From Phoronis ovalis (taxonomy: Eukaryota; Phoronida; Phoronidae): 21,942 nt of DNA. Every line of letters begins with the position of its first letter. The stretch's first letter is position 1. This document shows, piece by piece, positions 1-9,580 of this stretch. The notes under the pieces were generated by a model. It was given only the letters and a program-made list of their open reading frames with translations, made no database searches and had not been told where the DNA came from. The DNA lies in the NCBI GenBank assembly GCA_028565635.1, contig JAOXYB010062056.1:2943-24884 (forward strand). Reading direction: 5' to 3'. A program made the position numbers and the translations under genes.

Positions 1-51
1 TACATGTATTTTTCAAGAACACATTTAGTGAAATTATACGAGAATATTTAC

Positions 52-162
52 CATCACGTCTGGTCTACTTGGATAATGAAAGAAAACGTTTTTAAATTCC
101 ACATTTCCTTCAACTTTTTCTGGTTTCTCACCTAGCTCAGAGCTGCTGTCTATACTAGGTAT
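52..162 (-). CDS. ABCB1: ABCB1-like coding exon 10 (start of NBD1, A-loop)
   Basis: Acceptor CCAG opposite 163-166, donor ATG-GTAAAT opposite 46-54, phase 0 in and out (37 codons). Encodes [19 protein letters not shown], then [17 protein letters not shown], the first beta strands of NBD1. The tyrosine of HYPSR is the A-loop residue that stacks on the adenine of ATP. Walker A would be in the next exon, outside the window. Confidence 0.94.
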
Positions 163-3100
163 CTGGAATCAAATAAATAATAGTAGCACTTTGCATAAGG
201 TTGTGTGTCAACCAGTTCATGGACTGTATTTGAATCTGATTTTAGCATGAGTTTTATATTGCAAATTATTCAGCATATACCAAATCAGATTATTTTTTAA
301 TGTATATTAACTTAATAATATGTTATGTGTTATGTTTTGTAACAGTTTTCGAATTTTTAACAAAACAAATTATTAGTTTTTAAGCTTGAAAGTATACTTA
401 TAAACTTGCATTGTCTTTGCACAAAGACTCTATATAGTCGTTAGCATTCCTTGCGTGAGTCTTACTGAAGACAGGCGCCGGGCTGTGGACAACTTTGTGA
501 TATAGATATAGAACAAGCATGTGTGTGCAAAGTGATATTTCGCGCATAATTCACAACTTTGATTTGTAGTAAGTTGTACTACTTTTTTTTGTAGAAATTG
601 TTTATTGAAGACACATAAAAAGGAAAATATTGTGCTGTTTATTGTAGAGAATAACTAACCGTATCAATGATGTCAAACACAGTTGCTGCAGCTCCTCTTG
701 CGGAAGCAAATGCTTCTAAATTTGGTGCGGCATGACCCAGAGAAATTGAACCGACAAGAATACCAAAGAAAACCTTAAAAATATAGCATTGTGATTTATT
801 TTTTGTAGTTGCAACACAACTCAAATATGACAGCAGAAGCTGTATATATTCTTTTATAAGAATAACTGCAGTCATTTATTTATTACAAAGGAAAGGTGTA
901 TGGGCACCCAGAAAAACTGAAACCCCAGTCCGTATTCAGAGATGACAAACAAGATCTATAATGATCAGAGTAAGAATAAAGACATCACAAGGAGATCCAC
1001 ATATCTTTGAAGGTAGGATTGTTTCCTAGTTGTATAATACAGTTGGTACAAATTACCTGTAATATATTTCCTGCTTTATAGTCATTTTCCCTCGCAAGGG
1101 TCGCTCCGTACCAAAACGCCACTGCAAATGCTCCATATACAACAAACCAAATAAAGCCTAGTCCAATACCAGTAATGATACCTTTTTTGATTCCCATCTT
1201 TTTGGCATTGTCTAAATTAGCGTTATACCTAGAGAAATACAGCAACATTTTTAGAAAATGTAGTTATTGCGCATGCTTATCAGTTTTATGTAAACTTTGT
1301 TCATTACATGACGAACCCATATTATATTAACATAGTACATAAAAGCTTCAAGATTGTAATGATGTATGTAATGACTGATATCAAGCAGGCATTAATAATG
1401 TGCGTTACTTGAAGAATGTAACCTATTTTTATAATAGCCGAATACAGACATGTATCAAGTATGTATGATGCCCTAATAACAACTGTGGACAAAAGCGAAT
1501 TCGTGTCACGAATGAGTAGCACAGAGAGAAGTTGCGACAAGCTGTTGTAGAACAATCGATTTTTGGTGACGATAGCTTCAACAATTAAAGCAGTGTTCTA
1601 ATAAATTTCAGACGTTTTTATCCTTTTTCTATAAAAAAAAATACCTTTCACTTTCTCTTTTCTCTCCGCCAAATGCAGCAACAGTTCTAATAGCTGCTAA
1701 CACTTCTTCAGCCACCGCGCCTGCTTTGGCATACGCCGTTAACTCTTTCTTAGTTTGCATTTTCAAAACCTACGATGCAAGTAATTAAAAGTTACAAAAT
1801 TAAGAATTTTGAACTCAAGTTTAAAGCTTTGGTGCTAACATGAGTAGAATATGGCAAAATAAGGATGCTGATTTTATTCATCAATTAACGTAAAACACAA
1901 ACAGATCATTTATAATAATTCTTTGTTGCAGTTATAAAATGTCTTAAGGCACGCATCAATAATAACTAAGCTATAACGTATTCATCGCCTGGTGAACCAT
2001 TAATTGCTTATTGTATTGCTCTCGTTTTAGTTAGATCGCCATAGATCCTATATATGAGGATAACGCAACGATAAAGGCCGCAAAACAAACGGAAGCAAAA
2101 GAACGATCTGTGTTATAGAAAGAGCCGGTGGAGAAAGAATATCATAAGCAGGGAAATGATTGTAGTCTTCAATAGATTAGCCCTCGTTTACCCTTTTTAA
2201 AATAACCTGCACATACCTGACCCATAATAGCTCCACTAATTATCATGAGTGGTGCCATGGCAACAATCACCAAAGCTAACTGCCAACCTTGTATAAAGCC
2301 CATTATATAGCCAGCAATGAAAGTTGTTATCCACTGTATGAAAGTAGCCATTTTATCTCCTAAACCATCGTGTATTTGGTTAATATCACTAAGAAATGAA
2401 AAATATTCTTGAACACATCCAAAATTGACCTTGATCTTACATCGTTAAAAGTTTCGAAATGTTTCTTCTTATCTCTTCATTATAGATGCCATGTGTATTA
2501 TCTCATACATACTAGAGTAAAATGTATTTATTAACATTGTATAAGAAAGCAACTGCATATTGAAATAGAGGAGCTTAGTAAAACTATATTCCCATTTATG
2601 GAAAACAGTTTTCAATACGCTTTGCCATTTGTTCTGATTTTACTCTGATGTGCAACGTCACTTGACATACATGTAAGTCAATCCGAAATTATGACAAAGT
2701 CAACTGAATTGCATATTTATTAATGCATAACCATAATAAAATATCATAACATACTCAGCCATCCTTGCTGTCATTTCACCAGCCTGATGTTGGTCAAACC
2801 ATCCTATTTCCTGTTTCAAGATGGCGTGGAAAAAAGCTCGCCGGATACGTCGGGTTTGTCTCTCAGCAGCTAATGTCCAGCATGTCATGGAAATGTATCC
2901 AAGAATAAGAACACCACATGCTATGCCAGTAAAAGCGCGGGAGTAACCAGCAACGTTTTCGAAAAGGTCATCATAATCTATGGTTATACTACAATTGAAA
3001 TAAAAAATCTTTTTGGAGAGTGACACTCTGTGTATTCATGATACAATTCAATCAGCCATGGAACTTTTGGTCCAACCGTCGACATTTTTTGTTGGTACGC

Positions 3101-6100
3101 TTGAAATTTATCAATTTCGAAGTTGCATTGCTTTACACTAGAAGTGGGTGAATAATTATAGTAGAGTCTATTTCTATACGTCTGTAACTCTCTAATGGAT
3201 CATCATATCTATGCAGTTATATATTAGGTTTTAGACACTTTGAGAATACAGCATGATACCACATCTACTTACTTTCTGTTAACTGCTGGTGGTGGACACG
3301 TTGTATTTACTGTCTGGTTAAAGGCACAAAATCTTATTAAATCCGTTAGGTTATCTTTTATAGGTGCTGTGATATTTAAACCTGCACGCAAATTTTCAGC
3401 TGACATCGTTAATTGTCTTTCAATAAATGTGTTGGCAACTTCTCCGTAGAATATTAGATTGATTGGAAAGGCACATCCGGCACCTATGGCAGCGAAAGTT
3501 CCGAGTAGCATGTAAATAATATCCACTCCGTCCGAAAATCGAAACTGAAAAACATAAAGACGGTACCATTAATAAAAAAGTTCCAGTATCAATATTTTAT
3601 TCAACAAATGTAAATAAAGATTGCTTTTTGAAGATCAATACTAGAGGAATGACTTTTTTTTTCTTTATTTACTGAAAAATAAATAATTTGTGATTCCTAA
3701 TTCTTCTGAACAATTTATTTGCCTTATAACGAGCATAAGATTAGTAGAATGTTATCTACATTGAATATTATAAAAATAGGCTATGCTGATCTCGATTTCA
3801 ATTTCTGGTAGGTAAACACTTGAAACAAGCGTACTAGAATTGTTTTTTAATACTTACCAATTCAAATGTTCCAACGGATTTTATTTTTTGCTTTTTTTCT
3901 TTCTTTTTTTTACTGAAAAGATGCAATAGTTAAACTAATTTTAAACAGAAAAGATGAATTTGTGTTGCAGCAGTCTAAATGTATTCATATATGTTATAAT
4001 GACCATAGGTTTCAATTTGATTCATCAAATTTACAGTACATGTATAAAGCTGTTCCAAAAATGGGCCTATTGTTCTTTGACTTGATTATATTTAGTCCTC
4101 AACTTAATTGCTCAAAAGAACCTAACAAGAATGTGCTTAGCTGATCTATTTTATGCAATTTCGAAGTAAAATTACTTTATTTTAAAATAGATGAAAATTA
4201 AGATGATTATGAATATGATTAAGAACATAAAAGGAGCGTTTGTTCATGCACCTATATTAAAATGAGATTTTCATAATAGTCAACATCACCAGTGTATAAT
4301 ATTTAACTGTTATCTCGTATTCGGAAGGTTACTGTAATGCTTCAAGTTGCAATTGTAATTATTATAGTATTCCTTTCTAGGTGTTGTTACGACTGATCTC
4401 TTTATTATCTAGTATATTTATAATGTCATAAATGCTTATCTTAGGCAAATTGCTCTTAAGTTCCTTAGAGGACACGCAAACCCTTATTCTAATTTACTTG
4501 ATTATTTGAAGATTAACTTTACTTGATTATTTAAGGATTAACCTTATGCGAACTTTAAACACACTTCTATAACACACCTGTAAATAAAGGTGTTTATTAC
4601 GGTTTGAAATATATTGGTACAACTGATTTATATGCATATACTTACACATCATGCATGCACGCATGCACACACATACGTACGCACACACGCACGTATACAC
4701 ACACATGTACACGTAGCTTAGAATGCATACAATAAATAAAATTTAAATTACATCTGCTAGCAAATAGTTATATAGAGAATTTGTTTATGAATTGAAGGAA
4801 AAAAAATGTTTTGCTTTTCGTATAAATACCCGGATTGATACTCTGGAGCCAACTGCCAAACGTACATGTAGGTGGCACTGTGTAGCTACGTGTACGTGGG
4901 AGTAATTTTTCATTAGTTCTTTCGAATCAGTTTGATAAAATATTGTGGAATACATTTAATGGATAATAACTATATTGACAATTAGAAAATGAATCTCGAT
5001 AAAATTTTATTGAAACGCTTATGATAATTATTGAGGGTACAAGCCGGGTGTACTGTGATGCAAACGGTATGAATTCTACGTCTCTTTGGTAAAATCTTTT
5101 TCATAATTCTCAAGTTAAGTTTTATACTATTACTTACAGCTTCTGAATATCAGAAAGTAAATATCATGCTAACCATCCATGTTAACCACCATTATTGCTG
5201 GCAGCAACACAATCTTATTCGAAGAACGCAGTTATCAGGTTCTGCATTTCTAGGCAAGGAAATAACCTAAGGAAAATTTAGGTCTTTTTGTGGTGGTAAA
5301 CAAATAGTTAAGATGTCGCACTTATCATTAGATGCCGGAATAAAAACATTTACTTTGAGTTTATGATAGGAGAATTCCAGGAATTTCGCCATGCTAAAAA
5401 CCAACATTACTGTTGGCCACAACAAATCGTATTCGAAGAATTATTATTGTGGTTCGCAGTTATCAGGTTGGGTTTTTCTAGCCAAGGAAATTTAAACTAT
5501 GACCTATTTGTTGATAGGATGATTAAACTGTAAATAAGGAAAACAGTAAAGTTTTATTCTAAGAAAACTTACGTTTTTTTGTGATAATAAACAAATAAAT
5601 GTCACACTTATCACTAGATACCGGAAGAAAAACATTTACCTTAAATTTATTGTATCTAGTAAAGTGGTAATATTTACATTTTATCTGAATATGTGAAATT
5701 CTATTGAATTTAATATTTCTATACTGTTATTTACTTTCATAATGAAAAATAACTTTAACAACAATAAAAAGCCATTGCAATTTACGTTACAGTTTCTTTT
5801 ATAACTACAGATTACTCCCAATTTAATTTATAAAACCAACTGCTAATATAACGCGATTTTTCGGCTGTGGAGCTATATACCAATCAGCTCCAGTATACAT
5901 ATTATGAACTTTTGTCAATTTTGTCTGCCAGTCCAGAGAGGTAATGACGAACTTTTAAATCCACCGCCTCCCTCCGCCTCCGATGTTTGTACCTTATGTA
6001 GCCATTTTGTACAATTTCGGTTTCTAATGTAACCTGGACCTTAGGCGCCCATATCTATATTTTTATTATCTACATTGTATCTAGTAAAGTGATAATATTC

Positions 6101-8112
6101 AAATTTTATCTCATTCACAATGAATGTAAATTTCTATTGTATTTTAAATATTAAAATAATTCTATACAGTAATTCACGTATTTACTGTCATAGTTAATTA
6201 ATTTTAACAGTACACAATATGGAAAATTTAATTCAATACCTCAGTTTGCTTTATAAATAAAAAACGCCTCCCAAGGAACGCTGAAATAGCTAATTTGTGA
6301 ACATACTTTTTTGTTTCCCATACTTTTTTGTTTCTAGACTAGTTCGTAATTGCACTTACTTTTTCTTTTTCCTATTATCAGTCTCATCTTCATAATTTGA
6401 TACAACTGCAACTTCATACGAATCTTTCCTATTGATAGATAATAATTTAACTTTGCCATTTATATGCCCATTGTCTGAAAAAATATAACAGAAACTGTGG
6501 TGTTACATCTGGTTACTCAGCATTCAAAAAAGATTCCATTATACATAATTGTACAAGTATAATTAAATTGCGCGAGAAATGTAAACTCAGACATATATAT
6601 CCAAACACAATCTGAAGCAGCCCCGACCTATCTTCTTAAAGCGCCTTGACTGGTGCACTTGTACAGTTAGACTTCGATAAGTATAAAATGAATCTTATAC
6701 CGGTACCGTACAATAACTCTCATAAAATAAATTTAACATATTACATTACAGTTTGTAGGTAACCTCTTATTCATGTTAAATGTCTTTGTCATGAATTGAA
6801 CAAGATCAGGAGTCTATACTTGAACTTGCATGCTGGCAGTGAACATAACAGATTAGAAGATAATAACTAATGCTGATGCAATGATTGCCGATTGCTAGAC
6901 AGTGCCCTAAGAAAACCTAAAGACTCGTTGCGTCGGACATAGCTCCATTCTATTGTAAGTTGTTAGTATATATATCTTTTCAAAGAAGAATTACAGCAAG
7001 AAGGCTTCTCTGAAACTTTAGAACAAACAATTAGGCATGCCACAATAGGGTCGTGTAGGCTCCCCGGGGACGCACAGTCAGTAGGAAAGTGAGTGCCCAT
7101 GTTCCAACATGGGTTTTCAAAAAAGGCCTTAACGAAGTGAAATTCTGCAAAAAATACACCCCAAGGAAGTGACTTTTGGGAAAAAACACACCTAACAAGT
7201 GTCACACCTCCAAAAAAACACCCCTTTTCGTGATTTTAGCTAAAAAACAGACCCTAAGCGCGGTTCGAAAAACATACCCTTTCACGCGAAATTTTGTTGG
7301 AACATGCATACCCACTTTTATATTGACTGCCCCCCGGGTGTAGGATGCCATGGTAGAATCCCTGGGGGGTATACAAGTTATTTTTTGGTGTGGGTGTGCA
7401 GCTCAGTTGAAAATTTTGGATTTGAATTGTATATTTCTTACTGTATTTTTTTGGATTGCTACCGTAAGGAAATTCAAAATTTGTATTGCTATCCACAAAT
7501 AATTTTAGCTTTGTATCCATTTTGGAATTTGGTTTGTAATTGTATCAGTCAGTTTGCGTAAAAATGGATTGCTACTCAAATATAAAAATTTTGGGTTGTT
7601 ACTCTTATATTTCACAAAATTTGGATTACTGCTATATTTCAAAACATTTGGGATTGGGTTTGCTACCACAAGCTAAAATTTGGATTGGGTTGATTGGGCG
7701 AAAACCCTGAATACCCCCGGGGATATGATCGTGTATCAAGGACCATTTCGGACCGAGTATTAAAATACCTTTTACAGAAACGTGTCTACTTACTGTTATT
7801 TAAATATCCATTAGGTTTAATATCATTTTCTTCTTCGTCTGATTCTCGAATTGGAGAAACTTTATGATGAACATAATTTACACCAACATCGCCAAGATCA
7901 ACCTCGTCTACTTCGTCACGAACAGATGAAACATGCCTAGCAGGCTCATAAGAATTAATGTCACCGTTATGATGTGTTGCTCGGCGAGTATGAGGAGATG
8001 GTGAGTCGGGCTGAAATGCTTGATTGTCCATGGCTGTGATATGATTACGCTGATGATGATGATGACTAACGCCGGCGATGTCGTCATCTGCTTCAAATCC
8101 TTTGTTATCCAT
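52..8112 (-). CDS. ABCB1: ABCB1 / P-glycoprotein-like multidrug exporter, 5' part (10 coding exons)
   Basis: Plasma-membrane ATP-driven exporter of the ABCB (MDR) family, which pumps out hydrophobic xenobiotics. Coding exons on the minus strand: 8112-7794, 6474-6360, 3912-3858, 3544-3273, 2988-2755, 2388-2217, 1769-1645, 1228-1057, 773-660, 162-52. All junctions are GT-AG and all phases agree, giving 563 codons without a stop. Residues 1-163 are a hydrophilic tail ending in a lysine-rich stretch. TM1 is about 171-195, TM2 272-293, TM3 346-365, TM4 367-387, TM5 448-472 and TM6 486-506. Family landmarks are FRFSDGVD before TM1, QEIGWFD after TM2, [19 protein letters not shown] (401-419) and the A-loop tyrosine in HYPSR (about 556). 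The ATG at 8112 has a strong context (A at -3, G at +4). The gene runs off the left edge before Walker A, so whether it is a full transporter, and which ABCB paralogue, cannot be settled here. Confidence 0.93.
163..659 (-). other. ABCB1-like intron 9
   Basis: A GT-AG intron between coding exons 9 and 10. Apart from its splice sites I see only AT-rich sequence; no gene, RNA or repeat could be supported. Confidence 0.8.
660..773 (-). CDS. ABCB1: ABCB1-like coding exon 9 (TM6)
   Basis: Acceptor TTAAG opposite 774-778, donor GTTAGT opposite 654-659, phase 0 in and out (38 codons). Encodes [19 protein letters not shown], the TM6 that lines the drug pocket in P-glycoprotein, then [19 protein letters not shown], the conserved bridge to NBD1. 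Confidence 0.95.
1057..1228 (-). CDS. ABCB1: ABCB1-like coding exon 8 (TM5)
   Basis: Acceptor CTCTAG opposite 1229-1234, donor CAG-GTAATT opposite 1051-1059, phase 2 in and 0 out. Encodes [16 protein letters not shown], then TM5 and the extracellular turn [21 protein letters not shown]. The FWYG motif at the outer end of TM5 matches the family. Confidence 0.95.
1229..1644 (-). other. ABCB1-like intron 7
   Basis: A GT-AG intron between coding exons 7 and 8, AT-rich. A 77-codon minus-strand open frame inside it (1322-1555) has no family features and lies between verified splice sites, so it is not coding. Confidence 0.8.
1645..1769 (-). CDS. ABCB1: ABCB1-like coding exon 7 (intracellular loop 2)
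   Basis: Acceptor GTAG opposite 1770-1773, donor GTATTT (weak but in place) opposite 1639-1644, phase 0 in and 2 out. Encodes the nearly invariant segment [19 protein letters not shown], then [11 protein letters not shown]. In ABCB structures this stretch carries the cytoplasmic extension that couples the membrane domain to the opposite nucleotide-binding domain. Confidence 0.95.
1770..2216 (-). other. ABCB1-like intron 6
   Basis: GT-AG intron of 447 nt between coding exons 6 and 7. Nothing beyond splice signals was recognised. Confidence 0.8.
2217..2388 (-). CDS. ABCB1: ABCB1-like coding exon 6 (TM3-TM4)
   Basis: Acceptor CTTAG opposite 2389-2393, donor CAG-GTATGT opposite 2211-2219, phase 2 in and 0 out. 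Encodes [16 protein letters not shown], then TM3 and TM4 as one hairpin with the family signature [12 protein letters not shown] between them (human GFTRGWKLTLVI). Confidence 0.95.
2389..2754 (-). other. ABCB1-like intron 5
   Basis: GT-AG intron of 366 nt between coding exons 5 and 6. Nothing beyond splice signals was recognised. Confidence 0.8.
2755..2988 (-). CDS. ABCB1: ABCB1-like coding exon 5 (TM2 and first coupling helix)
   Basis: Acceptor TTGTAG opposite 2989-2994, donor GTATGT opposite 2749-2754, phase 2 in and 2 out. Encodes [19 protein letters not shown]2 (about residues 272-293) and the cytoplasmic stretch [20 protein letters not shown], which is strongly conserved in ABCB proteins (human: RKQFFHAIMRQEIGWFD). 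It ends GEMTARMA, just before the DD of the following exon. Confidence 0.95.
3273..3544 (-). CDS. ABCB1: ABCB1-like coding exon 4 (TM1 and first extracellular loop)
   Basis: Acceptor AG opposite 3545-3546, donor GTAAGT opposite 3267-3272, phase 0 in and phase 2 out. It starts [15 protein letters not shown], the family signature leading into TM1, and continues through [14 protein letters not shown] into a long extracellular loop. The loop holds N-glycosylation sequons NIT, NLT, NQT and NTT and two cysteines (residues 236 and 246). A fifth sequon is completed across the junction with the next exon. Confidence 0.93.
3858..3912 (-). CDS. ABCB1: ABCB1-like coding exon 3 (55-nt lysine-rich micro-exon)
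   Basis: A short exon between acceptor CAG (opposite 3913-3915) and donor GTAAGT (opposite 3852-3857). It encodes [18 protein letters not shown], the basic linker before TM1. It aligns in character with the lysine-rich EKKPTVSVFSM segment of human P-glycoprotein. Its first 23 or so bases are almost pure A/G, so automated predictors may miss it. It leaves in phase 0, and the next exon opens with FRFSDG, making the family junction TFEL-FRFSDG. Confidence 0.85.
4643..4716. repeat. CA/CATG/CACG alternating purine-pyrimidine microsatellite
   Basis: About 74 bp of almost unbroken alternating purine-pyrimidine sequence: acacat, gcatgcacgcatgc, acacacatacgtacgcacac, acgtatacac. It is an impure (CA)n tract with CG and TA interruptions, a composition that favours left-handed DNA and length variation. 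It lies inside intron 2 of the exporter gene. Confidence 0.85.
5165..5650. repeat. Diverged tandem duplication in intron 2 (pair A)
   Basis: The block 5165-5363 recurs at about 5391-5640. Shared words in the same order include catgcta, ttattcgaagaa / gtattcgaagaa, cgcagttatcaggtt, tctaggcaaggaaat / tctagccaaggaaat, cgcacttatcattagat / cacacttatcactagat and aaaacatttac. The second copy has extra insertions. An old local duplication or two copies of one element; no coding content. Confidence 0.7.
5649..6255. repeat. Diverged duplicated block in intron 2 (pair B)
   Basis: About 5649-5830 resembles about 6074-6255. Shared words are ttgtatctagtaaagtg, taatattt/taatattc, attttatct, aattctattg / aatttctattg, tctatac and tttactttcat / tttactgtcat. 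The block between the copies (about 5830-6070) is unrelated. With pair A it makes this kilobase a patchwork of repeated segments. Confidence 0.6.
6360..6474 (-). CDS. ABCB1: ABCB1-like coding exon 2 (tail, residues 107-144)
   Basis: Acceptor AG lies opposite 6475-6476 and donor GTAAGT opposite 6354-6359. The exon enters in phase 1 and leaves in phase 2, matching both neighbours. It encodes a hydrophilic stretch reading [11 protein letters not shown], then [21 protein letters not shown]. There is no helix and no domain. The call rests on splice sites, exact phase fit and the lysine-rich end that continues into the next exon. Confidence 0.8.
6475..7793 (-). other. ABCB1-like intron 1
   Basis: GT-AG intron of 1.3 kb between coding exons 1 and 2. 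Its left part (6475-7056) shows nothing recognisable. Its right part holds the ccccgggg-bounded simple-sequence element at 7057-7730. Confidence 0.75.
7057..7730. repeat. ccccgggg-bounded simple-sequence element
   Basis: Three short C/G blocks punctuate this stretch: ctccccgggg (7060s), gccccccggg with cctggggggta (7330-7370), and tacccccggggatat (7710s). Between the first two lies degenerate simple sequence: runs of A followed by CA-rich words such as acaccccaagg, acacacctaac and acaccccttttcg, about 30 bp apart. Between the last two are reiterated variants of tttggattgctac. Similar ccccgggg plus reiterated A/T-run patterns are, from memory, common dispersed repeats in marine invertebrates. 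Two open frames here (6963-7205, 7254-7520) are products of the simple sequence. Confidence 0.55.
7794..8112 (-). CDS. ABCB1: ABCB1-like coding exon 1 (N-terminal tail, residues 1-106)
   Basis: Starts at the ATG whose complement is 8110-8112 and ends at donor GTAAGT (7788-7793) in phase 1. It encodes a hydrophilic, probably disordered cytoplasmic segment with no membrane helix: a four-histidine run at residues 17-20, several further histidines, and acidic stretches such as [10 protein letters not shown] and SDEEEND. The opening MDNKGFEAD is echoed by MDNQAFQPD at residue 28, an internal repeat that contains a second in-frame ATG. No domain is recognised. The human tail before the first helix is only about 40 residues, so this exon is mostly an addition relative to human P-glycoprotein. 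Confidence 0.85.
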
Positions 8113-8137
8113 GATTATATATATATAGTTTGTCACT
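8113..8137 (-). promoter_or_regulatory. Probable 5'UTR splice acceptor upstream of the ABCB1-like ATG
   Basis: Reading the minus strand, CTTCCTGTTTTTATAG (AG opposite 8136-8137) is a pyrimidine-rich acceptor, leaving about 23 nt of leader before the ATG at 8112. This suggests a non-coding first exon and the promoter further right, as in many ABCB genes. No matching upstream donor or promoter could be picked out. The leader is mostly TA repeats, so the transcript may instead start nearby. Confidence 0.45.
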
Positions 8138-9580
8138 ATAAAAACAGGAAGATATCTTTACAGAAATACCTATAACTGATTCAAAAAATAATTCAATTTT
8201 ATTTTTCTAGGTATTTGTAGCAGCTCAGGAAAAAATGAATTATAGTACAGTCGAGTCAACTACGAAATAAAATACCAGCACTTTGAAGACTAATGGTAAA
8301 GTCACTTCTGTACAGAATGAAGAATCGAATTCGGACTATATCTATACATGTATATGACCTGATAAACATCTTTCTGTTTTGAAATGTCATCTGACGAGCA
8401 TTCTGTCTGATATTTATTTATTTGCGCACAATTTATTTGCAAAAGATTAAAAAATTAAAACATCTTTTAATTACTTAAAAAATAAAAATTTAGTTATATC
8501 CAATTTTACAACAGTGTTGTAATAAGTAGCTATAGAGAAATTTACACCTGATTCAAGTTTTAAAAAGTAATTCTAGCTACTCCCAAATCATACACTCATG
8601 ATCAAAAAATTATACACATTCACATACGGTTAACAAATAATTTAATATTGTATTATGGACCGCTACCGGATGATATCGTAAACAATGAGTAAACGAATTT
8701 ACATACGACAAAACAACATTTTAAAACTCTGTGATTGTTGGAAGTATTTTTCCTCGACTCCTAAATCAACCTACCTTATTGAAGAATTCTGACTCAGTGT
8801 TAAAGCCCTTCTCATAGAAACCCGAGATATTATGAGATTGGTGCACATGCACCAAGTACCAGAAATATTTGTTTTGTGGCATGAAATAATTTTTTGCATT
8901 GTTTATTACTTATCATATCGGAAACTAACTGTGCATTTCGATAGTTTTGATTGTGTTACAATCACAATTGTTTTGTTTGTCACACATCTAGGTAATAATT
9001 TTAGAAAACATATGTAAACATTATAAATACTAAAATAGTACACAGGCCATTTAAAATCACTTTACGGTATTATATCAGATTTACTGATAAGTTAGTTAGC
9101 TGCCGATTCATAAGCAAATTTGTGATAACAGTATATTCACAGTGTTCAATACAAAGAAGAATACGCGTTATCTACGAAAGTTTACCTGATTTATAGAACG
9201 AGTTACTTGGTGCAGATGTACTAAGCAGAATTAACTCATGTAGGCGGGTGAGCAGACGATTGCTTTCTACACCGGAAGCATTTTCACAAATTCTCAAGAA
9301 AATCTGTTTAGCTCTTTCTTTGAATAAAGACCAATAAGCTTCAAAATGTATGTCATAAATATTTCATATCTAACGAATTCAGACTGGCATTGCATGAGGC
9401 ATATTGTTCCACATATAAATACATGCACTTTTTCCTTTTTTGGGAGGAGGGCATGGTGCTTTAATTTTGGGCGTTTGTAATGTCAACATGTTGTACTTTC
9501 TGACTAAAGCAATAAAATTCCTACGATCAATACAATTTTTTGAAAATCGAAGTTTGAATTCGAGGAACTGCATGATATGC
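8138..9580. other. Intergenic, no gene seen
   Basis: AT-rich sequence immediately upstream of the exporter's first coding exon. It presumably contains a promoter or non-coding exon, but no CpG-rich block, TATA context or donor could be assigned. A 61-codon plus-strand open frame (8832-9017) has no family features. A small hairpin-capable word, ttggtgca-ca-tgcaccaa, lies at about 8838-8855. Confidence 0.6.

Larger units (their letters stand above)
3913..6359 (-). other. ABCB1-like intron 2 (2.4 kb, repeat-bearing)
   Basis: Largest intron in view, between coding exons 2 and 3. No second gene is supportable in it. It contains a CA/CATG alternating tract (4643-4716) and two pairs of diverged duplicated blocks between about 5165 and 6255, each described separately. 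The stretch 3913-4640 is featureless AT-rich DNA. Confidence 0.75.

Noticed and set aside
3240-3449. Plus-strand open frame of 69 codons over exporter exon 4
   Set aside because: Antisense shadow of a verified coding exon.
7908-8096. Second minus-strand frame over exporter exon 1
   Set aside because: Alternative frame of the same exon; only the MDNKGFEAD frame splices correctly to exon 2.
8113-8136. Upstream extension of the exporter start to a GTG at 8136
   Set aside because: It is not an ATG, it overlaps a likely splice acceptor, and the ATG at 8112 has a strong context.
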